A DNA stretch of 64,000 bases, from NCBI GenBank assembly GCA_954871525.1, contig OX940864.1:8240001-8304000 (forward strand). The letters run 5' to 3'. The stretch comes from Parietaria judaica (lineage: Eukaryota; Streptophyta; Magnoliopsida; Rosales; Urticaceae). Shown here in pieces: positions 45,554-58,177 of the stretch (its first letter is position 1; the number at the start of each line of letters is the position of its first letter). Position numbers and translations under genes: made by a program. The notes beneath the pieces are model-generated. The model worked only from the letters and a program-made list of their open reading frames with translations. It was not told the DNA's origin and did not search any database.

Positions 45554-45561
45554 CCTATGAG

Positions 45562-48155
45562 GAAGGAACGTGTGCAATCGACGAGTTAAAACAAGAGAAG
45601 CCGGACAAAGTAAGCCGGAACAATAATATTTAGTAATGATACGCTACAATGATAAAGGGTATGCCCCATTTTATTTTTTTGAATATGCTAGACAATTTTC
45701 TGAAATTATTTAATTTTATATGCATATTACATAATTTTTGGAATAAAGTTATTTATTGCATCGAACAAATGCCCAAGAAGAAGGAGACAATAGACAGAGA
45801 TGCAAATTAAGGGGAATGAAATATCAATGTGTAACATTTTTGTTGGTCAATCTGACTCCAATACGCTCCATCCCCACTCATGTATGTCCCTATTCAAGTT
45901 CAAATTTATTTGATTTTTTTTTACCCTAAAATATTAACCATGACTCACGAGACGAGATATCAAGGAAATGTATTTCAATTTTATTCTTTGTAAATGATTT
46001 ATATTTATAAAATTATACGAAATACCCATTTTGTGTCAAACTTTTTAAAAAACTACTCATTGTGTATGTTAAAAACTATCCATAATTGGTAGTTTTTAAA
46101 AAGGTTTGCACAAAATGGGTATTTTGTTAATTAATCTTATTTTAAATAATATGTGTGAGTATACCCGTCGGTTATAGCTTAGCCAGTAACATCCGATCAC
46201 CACAAATAACTATCAATTTTTAAAAAACTTACAATTTTATAAAAAATCACAGATTTTCAAAAAAACAATATATACTTATTGGTTATTTGTAATAATTTTT
46301 TTGATCATCACAAATAATCTTTCATTTTTAAAAATCGACAATTTACCTTTGACCCGCGTGACCCGTCCCTTAAAATGGTCATCAATAAATTATTAGTTAT
46401 CAGGCCTTTTCAACCTTCTGAGATATGTAAGACCCAAGGCCCAAATACATCTTTTGGGAGAAAGAATGAAAAACATCAACGCACAATATATCTGAAGGGA
46501 CCCAAAACACCACATCCCACAGAGGTAAATTTTTAAATAAAATTACTTAAGGGTATCAAGAAAATTAAAACTCTGTTCACTTTGTTCTTTGTAGAAGAGT
46601 AAATACAATCCAAATTTAAATAAATAATTAAGAGTATATCCATTATTTGGCATAATATGAGTTTTTGGGTCATACCCAAATTAGAGATTAAATAATCAAT
46701 AAAAAAGTTGTTCTTCACGCTTTGGGGCTTCTTTGAATTTGAGGCCCAGCCGAACTCAAAATCTAACAGTCTGGCCTAACCAAAAATACATGGATATGGT
46801 CATAAGGTAGCATTAAAAAAAATACTTTATAAAACACTTCAACAAAATTAATTTAAGTATTAATTTTTTTATGATTTTAATCAATTAATTCATATTGGCA
46901 TCTACCATGATTAAAAGAAAATAATCTTAAACATTCAATCCATAAAATTCATACCGTAAATTCATTTTTATATATAAAAAAATCGGTAAACTCGTTACCC
47001 ATTTATAAACAATATCTGGAACATTAGTGTCAACATAGATAATATGAGACCAAAATAAAAGCACAAAACAATATCTGGAACATTAGTGTCAACATACATA
47101 ATATGAGACCAAAATAAAAGCACAAAACAATATCTGGAACATTAGTGTCAACATACATAATATGAGACCAAAATAAAAGCACAACTAGCTATAGAGTGTG
47201 GACCCTAAAGTAGTGTTTGTATTGAATATGATTCCTTAAATGCAATGTCTTCTATTTTTTTATTTTTTTTTGGAATTTTGGGATCAAACTATTAGAGCTG
47301 TTTCATTATATGGACTACTAAACTTGTCCATAAAATACAAAAACTGGCGGAAATAGAAAAATACCGGCCTAAAATTCAGCTAAAACGTAAAGACCTCACA
47401 ACGAAATGTTGAGATTTGCTTGTTGGACTGTTTTTGAATACGACGGTCCCATATTTTCATAATTTATAGCACAATTGGAAAATTGTTTTCTCTTTAAAAT
47501 GGTCAATATAATTGAATAATTTTCAATTCTTCGTTCAATGTGGTCTCAAATGTACTAAATCCCCAAACAAAGTCGACGGCTAACAATTACGGGCCGCCTT
47601 GTGCAGCATTTAATTTTATTATTATATTAAATAATTATGTTAAACCATGGCGGCTCACCAGCTTAAATACTACACAGATTTATTGAAAATTAATTTCGAC
47701 ACAATTAAATACAATTTTTTATCCGTTCTTGTGAAAGTAGTTAATCGAGTTTAGACTCGCTTAAAAAAATACCATTTTTGCCGCAAAATTTTCCCTTGTT
47801 TTGTTTGTGACGAAACTTTTCAAACAGACTTTGTGCTGCTGTGAAGTTGTGAATTCCGACTCAACTAAGAATTTTAGTTGCAAAGACTTAATAATTAACT
47901 GTTTAGAGGACATGTCTCTTTTTCTTTAAAAAAAATTATAATAATTCTTGAATGATATGTTTACGGCAGTTTGCTATTAATTGTTATGTACGGGTTTTTA
48001 TTGGTTATAAAAACGAACCGAAGACCCAACTGTCATCTCTATCTGATAGAATTACCCAAATTGCAAAACGCGAATTAAACTCATGTAAGTCATAATATCA
48101 GTACAAAGGTCAATACCAGATGAATTAAATATAAGTACTGGTTCTTACATTTATA
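45562..48155. other. Intergenic stretch with a hairpin and a tandem repeat
   Basis: No gene is supported. About 46019-46126 form a hairpin MITE-like structure whose arms share AATACCCATTTTGTG and TTTTTAAAAACTAC. A 59-bp tandem repeat lies at 47008-47184. The rest is AT-rich. Confidence 0.45.
47008..47184. repeat. 59-bp tandem repeat, three units
   Basis: AACAATATCTGGAACATTAG recurs at 47008, 47067 and 47126. The units are almost identical, so the triplication is recent. Confidence 0.9.
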
Positions 48156-51100
48156 CTAGTGGACGGCACCGCGCTTCGCGCGGTGACGATCAATTAATTG
48201 TAATACAATGACATATATCATCTTTGAAAATTCTGCTTCATCAATTGATTCAAGTTGTAATACGGAAACTAACACAAACAAAATCTATGATAAATTCATT
48301 TATCATTATTCACAGATATTGCTATAAATTTTGATACAAATATAATTTTTTTAGAGCTTATGAGTTGTAATAATATATATAGATTTATTTCTCATCAAAT
48401 TAAATTGACTTTTTTCTTCTTATTACGTCATTATAATATGAAATATAAAATATTAGATCTATAATAATTCGTATATCATGTCTTGATTATAAAAATATGC
48501 CAGTTATTATTTAACAAATCTAGTTAACATAATCCAATTCTGAATTTATCTAGAAAGTTCATTCCCTTTAGATAATCACGTTTAGTAAAAATAGCAATAT
48601 AACCATATATTAATCAAGGTGAATTATATATATACATATATTAAATGTGAAAGTGTTAGAAGAAAACAAAAATCAAGTCAATTGCGCTTGAATGATTTAC
48701 TGTGGTTGCTAAAAAATTACTAATAAATCTCTTCCCATAATTTGAATGAATGACTTACATTGATTGCTAAAAATACTAATAAAATCTCTTCACATAATTT
48801 GACTAATTTCTTGTATATGACAAATCTAAAATCTAAGCTTAAATATGTTATGTAATTAGCAAATGTTCAATCTATTATACCGCCTTGCATATATGTGTAA
48901 GTATCTTCTTTTTTTGTGTGTGTGAAATTAGGTTATGTAAGATTGACTTGTATAGATCAAGAATATACATATAACACATTTTTCTATATAGAAAATTTTA
49001 GGTAGACCAAAAATTAGATCAATTCATTTCCTTAACCCTTTGCATAAGAGGGGTTGAAGGTCTTGGCAAAAAATGAAGGAAATAAAGACCATTAATAAAT
49101 ATTGAATATCACATATGAAAAGATATGAAAAGCCATCAAATAAATACTCTCTGAGACCATCATCCAAGAAACTCTCTTCATTCTCCCCGTCACCACCTAA
49201 ATAAATATGGTATGATTTCTTCATTGCTAGCAATTCTATTGTGGAAACTTATAATTATGTCAAATCTTAATTTGTTCGAGGGCCAAATGTTCTCAAAGAT
49301 ATGTTGAAAAGAACTATTGAATTCTAATATTACACAAAATTAAACTCAATAATATGGACAAATTTTCTTGCTCATATTTATTCACACATCATCACAATAC
49401 ATCATTTTAAGCTCACACTTGTACATAGCACATTAAAATAAAATTAGGTTAGAGCAAATTTCAAGGCACCGAAATACCGAAATTAAACACCCACATTGCA
49501 ATTGTAAAATTAAATCCATCAGTGTAAAACTAAATCTACCCGATCAAATTGTCCTAAAACTGTCTTAAAAAGGTCCCTTGCAAAACAGAGCACCATAAAT
49601 TTCAGAGAAGCCAAGCCTCTCCGAGCAAGCAACATTTGTCTTCTGCTCTTCCTGGCAACTTGAATTCCTTTGTAAAGTTTAACGCCGTGACAACAACAAG
49701 ATGGAGTAATACGGAGTTTTGAAGATTAGAGGAGGAGAGGGAAAAATAAAATAAAAATAAATTGTAAATGAACCAAACAATACATGAGAAGTGGTGAAAA
49801 AGAAGATGACATGTCAATAAAGAGGGAGAAGAGAGAGAAATCACAAGTCTTAATGATATTCAGACTTTGTTTAAGGTCTGACCGAATAAGAGCCTATCCA
49901 GACCTATTCAGTGCTTTTAAAATAAAAAAAACAAATGCACATAATAGTTGTAAATCTGATTCATTAAGATTCAGATGCCTATTAAGTGCAAACAAACATA
50001 GCCTAAGTAAAAAGCCTAAAAAAGAGGAATAAGTGGTTATCTTGTTGAGGACATTTTGTGCTCTATTTAAACTGATCAAAAGCTCTAAAAACGTTCATCC
50101 TTTCAGCCATAACTTGAGAGAAAATCGTTCAGAGCTACAGAGAGTTTTCTAGTCATTTTCTCACATTTTTCGTGGATCCACCGTTGGCGTTTTCTTCCTT
50201 AGAAGAAGCCTGAAGAAGTCTGAAGCGCTCCAGTTATCGTCAACTGTGCTGTGCGTGTACGCACTCATCGACTCTTGCCGGAAGTCGCCTTACCCGCTTG
50301 CCGAGCCGCCGTGTCGTCAGCGTAATCAACAGGTTACAAGTCTGGTTACATCGCTGGTCGCACTGGTTAGAGTGCATTTTTCAGTTTGTTGCTCGGTGAA
50401 CAAATCGATTGTGTTACGTCCATCTTGTAATTATCCATGTTGATTAATCTGGGTGAAAGCCCTACAGAGTAGATAGATATCGAACTACGTTAACAAAACA
50501 TGGCGTGTGTCTCTTTATTTTCGCGTATGTTTATTTGTCGTTATTTTCCGCATAATCGAAGAACTTGACGTTTCACTGATTAATGATATCCTATAGCATA
50601 TTGAATATTAATTTAGATTACTTTTTGAGCTTATTAATTAATAAACAGAAAATGACTTGAAGGAGCTGGGAAAAGAAAACAAAAATTGACTTAAAACTTG
50701 ACGGAAACGTTACTTCTACTCAAATCACAATCGTTCATGACCAAGCAATATGCCCACAAAGTGGTCACATATTATTATTAAATTTTTTTCTTATAATTAA
50801 ATGCAATAAGAAAAATAAATACAATGAACAAAAAACTAAAGTAGTTGAACTTGAAAGGAAATTTCTAGATACACGTGTTCCGAGCTCGTAATGATGTGAC
50901 GAATGGCGATCAGCGTGACTCAACGGCATTACCACTCATAAATTACATGTTAAAATAGAACTTGAAATACGAGTTGTCTCTTTCTTTTCTGTAAATAAAT
51001 TGATGATAAAAATGTAATAAAATATATAATATACATGTTTATATTAGTTTTGCTTACATCATAGAACAAAAAAAGAAATAATTAGAGCTTCATGAACATT

Positions 51101-52467
51101 AAATAATAGATCTCTTTTTATATAACATATCATATTGATAAATAAGTCTTCATATTAATAAAATAAATCATATCACTGCGACGATTTCAACATAAACCTA
51201 ATTTATGGTCCCACATGTAGCTCTCATTACTTCTTGTTTGGGGTCACAAACCTGCCACTCAAATAGGGAAAACAATTTTTTTTAAACCTGTGAGTTTTTA
51301 TATTATATAAATATCACGTTTAATAAATTTGTATGCCTAATGTTTTGATGTGTAAGAAATTATAAACAAATAAAAATATGTGTAAATGTACAGATATCAC
51401 AGTAAAATCAGAAAAAACAATAAGAAGAGTATAATGTACATGAATGGTTTTAAACAATTACAAAAACAAAACATGCTTGTAAATTGGTAGCCATGTAAAG
51501 ATTTGGAAAATAATAAATTTCTCAAGAGTTGCAATATACCTTTTTTGCGAACGTTCGTATCGATAAGCCTCCTGATGTGCAATTATAACTATATCTTTGT
51601 GAACATGTGAGCTTTCTTGTAGTAGTATATACTTAGCACTGCACATCAAATATATATGTCAACTGAAAAGTAGTACTTCTTTTTGAACCGTACTAGAAAA
51701 GAAAAAATTACCTAGCTTTACCGCGAAGAACATGATAAGGACTCAGAACTGTAGCTCTGCCACGACATAGATTATTCGCAAGTCTTAGTATAGATGATGG
51801 ATTCAGCGATGCCCGAATGATCGCGCCAAAGAATCATCAGGAATGACGTTGAAAAATATAGTACCGACTAGTACTGCCCATTTGTTGATACTCGCGGGAT
51901 TGGTTTTCGACAGTTTTTCATAAAGCTGTGTGATAAATTTTGGGATGGAAGAACACATATAGAGCATATAAAATGATGCCAAACTTATACTAATCTGATT
52001 TCCAAACCTTTTTTTTTTTTGTCACATTATCAACAAATATAACTCTATATATACATATAGTTACCACCAATGATAATTTCAGGAGAGAAACGTTAGGAAA
52101 ATTGGAACGCCTTGCATTGATAATCGAATGAATGGCAATAAGTTCACATTGATGAGCACTTTTATGTGTCCTTGGCTTTATGTTTTACCAAATATAAATC
52201 CAAGCCACAATTAAAAGTCTTAACAACAAAGTATATAAAAATGAACGGCCACAATAAACTCACACTTTTTATTTCTTGCCTTTTGATATTCTTATTTACC
52301 ATTCAATGTGCATATACTTACATAAATAATTGAAATTACACAGCATTAATGCTATACACACGTGATTAATTCATGCTTAAAAATAAACACACACAAAAAA
52401 AATCTAGAAAAATAGAGATTGAGAATTCTCTTGATCTCATTGTGACATGTAACTACCCAAAAACTCT

Positions 52468-52512
<45 letters not shown>
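48156..52512 (-). mobile_element. Probable non-autonomous Helitron (minus orientation)
   Basis: On the minus strand the 3' end shows the hairpin CACCGCGCGAAGCGCGGTG followed by CCGTCCACTAG, with A/T at the target junction (48155/48156). The 5' end is proposed at TCTATATATATA... (52512), inside a (TA)n tract and therefore tentative. No helicase is seen. About 50040-50580 is GC-richer and resembles an LTR remnant (it ends near CTTTATTTTCGCG and CCGCATAATCG), but lacks defined ends. Confidence 0.5.
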
Positions 52513-52586
52513 TTTACTTGATTAGTTACATTAATTAGGACGAACTAAATTAAGACAAGCCATGGTGCTGTACGTTTAACAGTTCA

Positions 52587-53129
52587 CTAGTGGACATCAC
52601 CACGCGAAAGCGCGGTGGCGATAAATAATATTTATAAATTTAGATAGAATATATTGAATAGTTTTATTATTTAGAATGTGTGTTTTAATAAATAAAAATT
52701 ACATGCGCATTAAACGAATTTGTGAGTTTTTTTTTTAAATACAATTAGCTCTTTTAAGTTAATATTTTCCTTATATTGGCACCGATGAGGGATTTAAAAT
52801 AATAATAATAATATATTGTCTATAACATAAGTTTTTCTTTCCTTTTTTCTACCAAATTTTTATTAATAAAACCTTAAAAACTCTGAAAATTAAGAAGTAA
52901 ATCATTTTAAACATCTAAATAAATCCAAGCGATTTTAATATAAAATGCTGTAATTACTCGAATTATAAAAGAAATTATCTTATTTTAAAAAAGGTTACTT
53001 ACAACGAACATATGTGTGTTATATGTTTTGAGTGGTATTTAAAAGTTATTCTTTAGATGTATGTTGTATAATCGACCGGCATAATATTTATACCCACATT
53101 GAACTTAACAAACCACTTACCAAGATAAC
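52587..53129 (-). mobile_element. 3' end of another Helitron, body running right
   Basis: On the minus strand a hairpin (CCACCGCGC...GCGTGGTG, one wobble pair) is followed by ATGTCCACTAG at 52587. It is the same type of end as at 13610 and 48156. The 5' end was not found. The Tat LTR at 53130 may have inserted into this Helitron, so only the stretch up to it is given. Confidence 0.5.
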
Positions 53130-53825
53130 TGTAGAGGGCGATTTTTACCGCCGTGCAGTCACAAAGATAATCGAAATAATTAAATAATTATGGACAATAC
53201 GAATATCTCTGATTTATTATGATTCCGAGAGGACCCGGTTTCTTCCGTTTGATAGCTTGGACAATCGAAGATTACACACTCTAACCCTTGGGAGATCGAG
53301 AATGTTATGAATAAGCGAACTCGAGGACTCAAGGATTTATTCTCTCAAAATCACGATAATAATGGGTACTGAATACTGGAAATCTCTCTCTTTATGCTAG
53401 GTTTACATTCGTATTTATAGGTTTGAAGGTCTTCTAGAATATTCCTCAAATCTTGCTAGGGTTCCCTTCTGAATCGCTATGATCGTTGTTGACCTTCCTT
53501 ATTTTGCGTTGGATATCCCACGAAATCTTTAACTGAATAAGCCAATCTTCCCTTCTTTCTCGCGATCTCGAATGAGTTCCTCTTTTAACGCGATTAGGCT
53601 TTCCTGAAGAGCTTTTCCTCGATGAACTTCCCTTTTCGCGACGAGGTGTTGGGCCGGCTTTATCGGATGCTGACTTCTCGTGGGCTTCGCTTGCTGGGCC
53701 TTAATTTCTTTATTCTTTCATGGGCTTGGGTTCTTCAAGCAATCCTCCTCTCGCTTTATGTCGTTTATTCCACAAACGACAAAGGGTGGTGTTAAGAAGA
53801 GATTTGACCAAATCTGACCTTAACA
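53130..53825 (-). repeat. 3' LTR of the Tat element
   Basis: On the minus strand it runs from TGTTAAGGTCAGATTTGGTC to CGCCCTCTACA (696 bp, TG...CA). Its start matches the LTR fragment at 1-228. The plus-strand flank on its left is GATAAC. The partner LTR is outside the window, so the target duplication cannot be checked. Confidence 0.85.
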
Positions 53826-53841
53826 GTTAGTCCCCTATTTT
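53826..53841 (-). other. Polypurine-tract-like sequence
   Basis: AAAATAGGGGACTAAC directly abuts the start of the 3' LTR on the minus strand, the place where plus-strand DNA synthesis would be primed. Confidence 0.5.
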
Positions 53842-54242
53842 ATCGAGTGTGAAACAGTTGATAAAATAAACCAAAATTACTCCCCGACAAGGTTTATATC
53901 CGATGAGGTTTTTCCCCGATGAAGTTATGCCTTCGAAGAGGACAATCCTCGAAGAGGTTTTTCCCTCGATGGGGGTTGTGTCCTTCGAAGACTCTTCCAC
54001 TTCTTGCATGCTCACTGATGGCCTCGAGTTCCCACGTAGTGCTGACTGGGCACGATTCTCCAGGCTGTCAGATCTTGGAAATCGCCGTCAATCATTTCGC
54101 ATTAAATGCGGGGTTTTCTCGCACTCGAGTGCCTTCGGGCTTTGCCATGACTCTTTTGATCTTCACCGTTGGATGATTCCTCCCGCTTCGATCCTGGGCC
54201 ATTGGATCCAAATGTGTCTCTTCAAATTCGCAAGATTTCCTC

Positions 54243-54249
54243 TATAAAT
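54243..54249 (+). promoter_or_regulatory. TATA box of the antisense accessory gene
   Basis: TATAAAT lies about 145 bases upstream of the accessory gene's ATG on the plus strand, opposite to the retrotransposon's own transcription. Confidence 0.55.
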
Positions 54250-54391
54250 TCAAACCTCGCCTTCGACTCAAACACTTTGTTTCAGACTTTTTCTCTAAAT
54301 TCTTTCTGCAATTTTCTTTCTCGACTCTCTTCTTCTCAAGAAAATCTTCAAACTTTCTTTCCGTTCACCCTCTTCTTTTCCGGTCAAGAAG

Positions 54392-57300
54392 ATGTCGAAT
54401 CCGGGAAAGATTTTCAAGACTCGATCGCCGAAGTCTATAATGACCGAGAGGCATCTCGAGGATTTGAAGAAACACTACGTGGACTCCAGTCCCTGTTACC
54501 TGCGTCTCCCTCAGTCCGGCGAGCTTGGCGACGAGCCCCCGGAAGGGTACATCACTCTTTACGAACACTTCTTCCGGTCGGTGGAACTGCACCTTCCACT
54601 GCCTCATCTCATCGTGTGCTTCCTCCATGCGTACAAGATACCGATCAGTCAGGTCAGCCCTAATTCGCTTCGCCTTCTCGTCTGCACCATGGCCATCGCT
54701 CTTGAGCAGAAAGTGGCCCTGACCTTGGAGGATTTGATGCGGCTTTTCAAATGGTCGAAGAACCCGAAGAATCTGGGCCGGTTCTTCCTCTCCTCCGCCG
54801 CGGGTGTCCATGTCATCACCCACACGCCGAACAACGAGTCCGGGTGGGAGAATAGGTATTTCTTCGCGCATCTCGATCGTCACACCCTTGGGCCGCACTG
54901 GGAGGCGCTTCCCACCAAGTGGGTCGACGAGAAAGAAGTGCCGAGGTTCAGGCCCATCGCGAATAAAGAGGACGACGAGCGCTTCGCTGGGGTCGTTCGG
55001 GCTCTGCTGGAAAATCCTCGTCGGAATTGGACGACGGACTTCTTAGGGATCCGCGTTCAAGAGTCGGGACTCTATCAACTCTGCCACATCGTGGGTAAAC
55101 CATCGGCATCTTTGTGGCCGGTTGGGTTCCGCCTCGAAGAGGTCAAAGATGTGGACCCTTCGTCCCCCGCTGTTCGGCAATCTCCTAAGCCGAAGAAGAG
55201 AACTCAAAAGTCCAACCGTGGATCATCGGAGCCACGGCAATGTCAAGGCCAAGATCCAGGACAAGGAGGTGGATCCTCCGATTCTCGTCGGGATCTATCG
55301 AAAACTGGCTTCTTGGGCATCGGCCCTCGGACTGGTGCTGACCGGTTTGTTTCAAGCGATAAAACTCTTCCTCCGAAGAGCAATTCGGAGAAGCGAACAA
55401 AACATAAGCACGACGCTGGTGCTTCTCGCTCTTCGGGGGTATCGACTTCCTCGGGGACGACTCGCTCTCGGGACGCGCCTCGTCCTTCGGAGAGCCGTCG
55501 CGAACCCGAGACTCATACTTCTTCGCGGGCACCTCCTCGCGAGAAAGTCGTCTCGAAGAGGAAAATTGCCGAAGAGGTACGCGACGCTCCTCCTCCGAAG
55601 AAGAACAAAACTTCCGAGTCATCTAAGGAGATCGATGCGACTCCATCGGCTTCGGAGACTGTCACCGTCGCTTCTCGCGAGGGGACCGTTCTCGCTGGGG
55701 CGACCGCGTCGACCGTTCTTGCTTCGACTCCTCCGACCGAGGCCGGCGGAACCGTCGATGGGGCTCATGGGACCCCCCGTCCTTCTCCCACTTCTCGGGA
55801 GCGTTTCCGCTTTGATGATGACTTCATCGATTTGGTGTCGTCGCTGGACCTCTCGGCCTCCGAGGTAACATCTAGTTTTTCCCTCTGCACTTTTCGCAAT
55901 GTTCCCAAATTTCGTGTGTCTAATGGGTATGTATATGTATATTTTCTTCGTAATTTCAGACTCCGGCTCGCGCCGACGCGCCTCCTTGCTTGGAGGTTTC
56001 TTCCTTAGCGCCTCCCGCACCTGCCGCGGAAAGACTTTCAGTCGCTGTTCCTACGGGTAACGGGGAGGGTTTGTTACCCGAAGAGGCACTTGATGCTGCC
56101 GACGCACTCCTTGTCTTGGGGCCCGTCGGACGGCCCGGTGCTTCGGAGGGGGCTCCTCTACCTTCTGAAGAGGTTTTGATCAAGGGCCACCCCGAGGGAG
56201 AGGATGGCCTTCTTGCGGACGTCACTCCTCCCGATGTTTCTACTCTTCCCGAAGTGCCTCGTCCGGAGGGCTCTTCGGAGCCGAACGACGATGCCGGTGC
56301 TTCTGGGGTTAACGCCTCTTCGTCCGACGACGTCGGGATTTCTCTTTCTCCGCTGCCGAAGTTTCTTCCCAACTCCGGACCAGGAGGTTTTTCTCTTCCT
56401 CCTTGGGAGCGATTTCCGGCAGTTCCTACTTTGGAGTCTCCGCCGGAAGAGTGGAAAGCATACTCGCTTCGGGTCCTTCGGGACCTGTTCTGGCCCGAAC
56501 CTTCTCGGACTAACGGCTTGTCTCTGAGCGATGTCAGGGGTTATGGCCGGGCTGCCGCTACGCTTTTCCAGGCCCTCGCCCGCTTCAACACCGTTATTCT
56601 CGAAGAGAACATGAGCAGGGGCGAGAGCGCTCAGGAGATGAGCGACCTCCGAGCTAAGCTTGCCGACACCGAATCGCACCTCGGGGTTTCCGTCCTTGGG
56701 GAGCGAAAATATCGGGAAGCAGCCGAGCGGACTTCCAATGAACTGGAGGTCGCGAGGGCCAAATTGGCGGAAGAGATTTCGCTTCGCCAAACTCAGGAGA
56801 GGGAGCTTGCCGAGTGCAAGGCTAAGGCCGAGGCGGAGGTTGCGGCACTGAAGGCCGAGTTGGATGGGGAGCGTAGGCGTCACTCCATGATAGTGAAAAG
56901 CTACGAGAAGCATCTCGAGGCGAAGAAGCGGCGGCTGGCCAAAATCAGCGAGGCGGTGGGCGTGCCTGTCGAGCAGGAGAGCCGGCTTGCCTCTCGAGTG
57001 GCCTCGTGCCTGAAACGCCTCGGAAAGGAACTCGAGGTGTCGCAGACAGAGGCGAAATCTGAGCGCGAAGCGCGCCTGCACCTCTTCGACAGGGCTCAGG
57101 AAAAAGCGCAGCGCGCCTCGGCGAGGTATAAGGCTTTGGAGGAGTCTATCAATTTTCATCGCCGCTCCGCCGCGTATGGGGCCAACGCTCGCCTTCTTGA
57201 GAAAGCTCCTCCCACGGCGACCATTGAGAGTCTTCTGCCTCGTCTTCCGAAGTATAAGACTTTGGAAGAAGAGAACGAGGCTAAAGCCCGCGAGCTGGAT

Positions 57301-58034
57301 GACAGGTCTCTCCTCGATCCTGGTTCTCCTCCGCTTACTCCTGGTGCTCCTTCTTCTGCTGGTATCGATAGAGCGACCCGCTTCGTAGGTGGGGATGCCT
57401 CTTCGGCCTCCGATGGCCTTGATGGGTATGGTACCAACGACGGGGTCGTCACTTCCACCAACGGAGCGGTTGCCACCGAAGCGGTCGCCTCTACCGTCGA
57501 AGCGGTTACCAACGAAGCGGTAGGGGGGGAGGAAGTTTCTTAGGCCTTTTCTCACAGCTTTCCTATGTACATTTATTTGCATTGTCTTTCCGTTGTAACT
57601 CCTTTGAGGGATTTTATCAATGAAGAGACCTTTCTTTAGCTTTAACTTGTTGTTTCTGCACTTGTTGCTTCTTTTGCGTTCCTGTCATTACTTCCTGGCT
57701 AAACTTCTTTCCTCAGGGTGACGAATTCTTCTATACCTCGGAACCGTTATTTTACTACGAGGATGTGTTAGCTTCTTTTCTTGCGATCGACGAAGAACAT
57801 CCCGCCATCCTCGAGGAGTTTGTCCAAGATATGGTAAGGCGTGCGGCTGCCTCTCTTTCCGGAGTCACGGACGACGAGACTCCCTTTAGTCCTTCTTCGG
57901 CCTACGTGATCGAATTTATGATGCTGAGGCCTATAAATTATGCCGCCGTAGAAGATCTTCTTCGGGACGTCCTCTCCGAGAATGGGGAGTTCGTTATAGA
58001 ACAAATTGCCGATAGGGTTGCTCGGGAGGATTGA
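54392..58034 (+). CDS. Antisense accessory ORF (Transposase_28-type) of the Tat element, spliced
   Basis: Exon 1 (54392-55864) encodes 491 residues with a 'putative gypsy type transposon' (PF04195-like) domain at about 45-245 and a charged Ser/Pro-rich tail. A 95-nt intron (GAG|GTAACA...TTTCAG|ACT, 55865-55959) restores frame to exon 2 (55960-57543), which has a long coiled coil (about codons 210-340 of the exon). Exon 2 can stop at 57543 (1018 residues) or splice from 57519 (GCG|GTAGGG) to 57717, after a strong pyrimidine tract, adding 105 residues to a stop at 58034 (1116 residues). AATAAA is at about 58098. The function of such accessory ORFs is unknown; a regulatory or RNA-silencing-related role has been speculated. 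The gene converges with pol. Confidence 0.8.
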
Positions 58035-58177
58035 CCTTCCCCTGCTGTATCTGGATAGATTTGTATAAAGTATTGTATTTGTAACAAAGTTTTATCAATA
58101 AAATCTATGACTTTCGTACGCTATCGATGAAGTATGGGAGTATGTGTACTCCGTTTTTTTTTTTTTTTTTTTTTTGG

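Noticed and set aside
47008..47184. CRISPR-like repeat array
   Set aside because: Units abut without spacers in a plant genome; an ordinary tandem repeat.
50040..50580. GC-richer segment resembling a 5' leader or LTR
   Set aside because: No defined ends or coding frame; mentioned only as a possible remnant inside the proposed Helitron.
54365..54898. Minus-strand frames opposite the accessory gene
   Set aside because: They are shadows of the plus-strand accessory exons, which carry the domain, coiled coil and splice sites.
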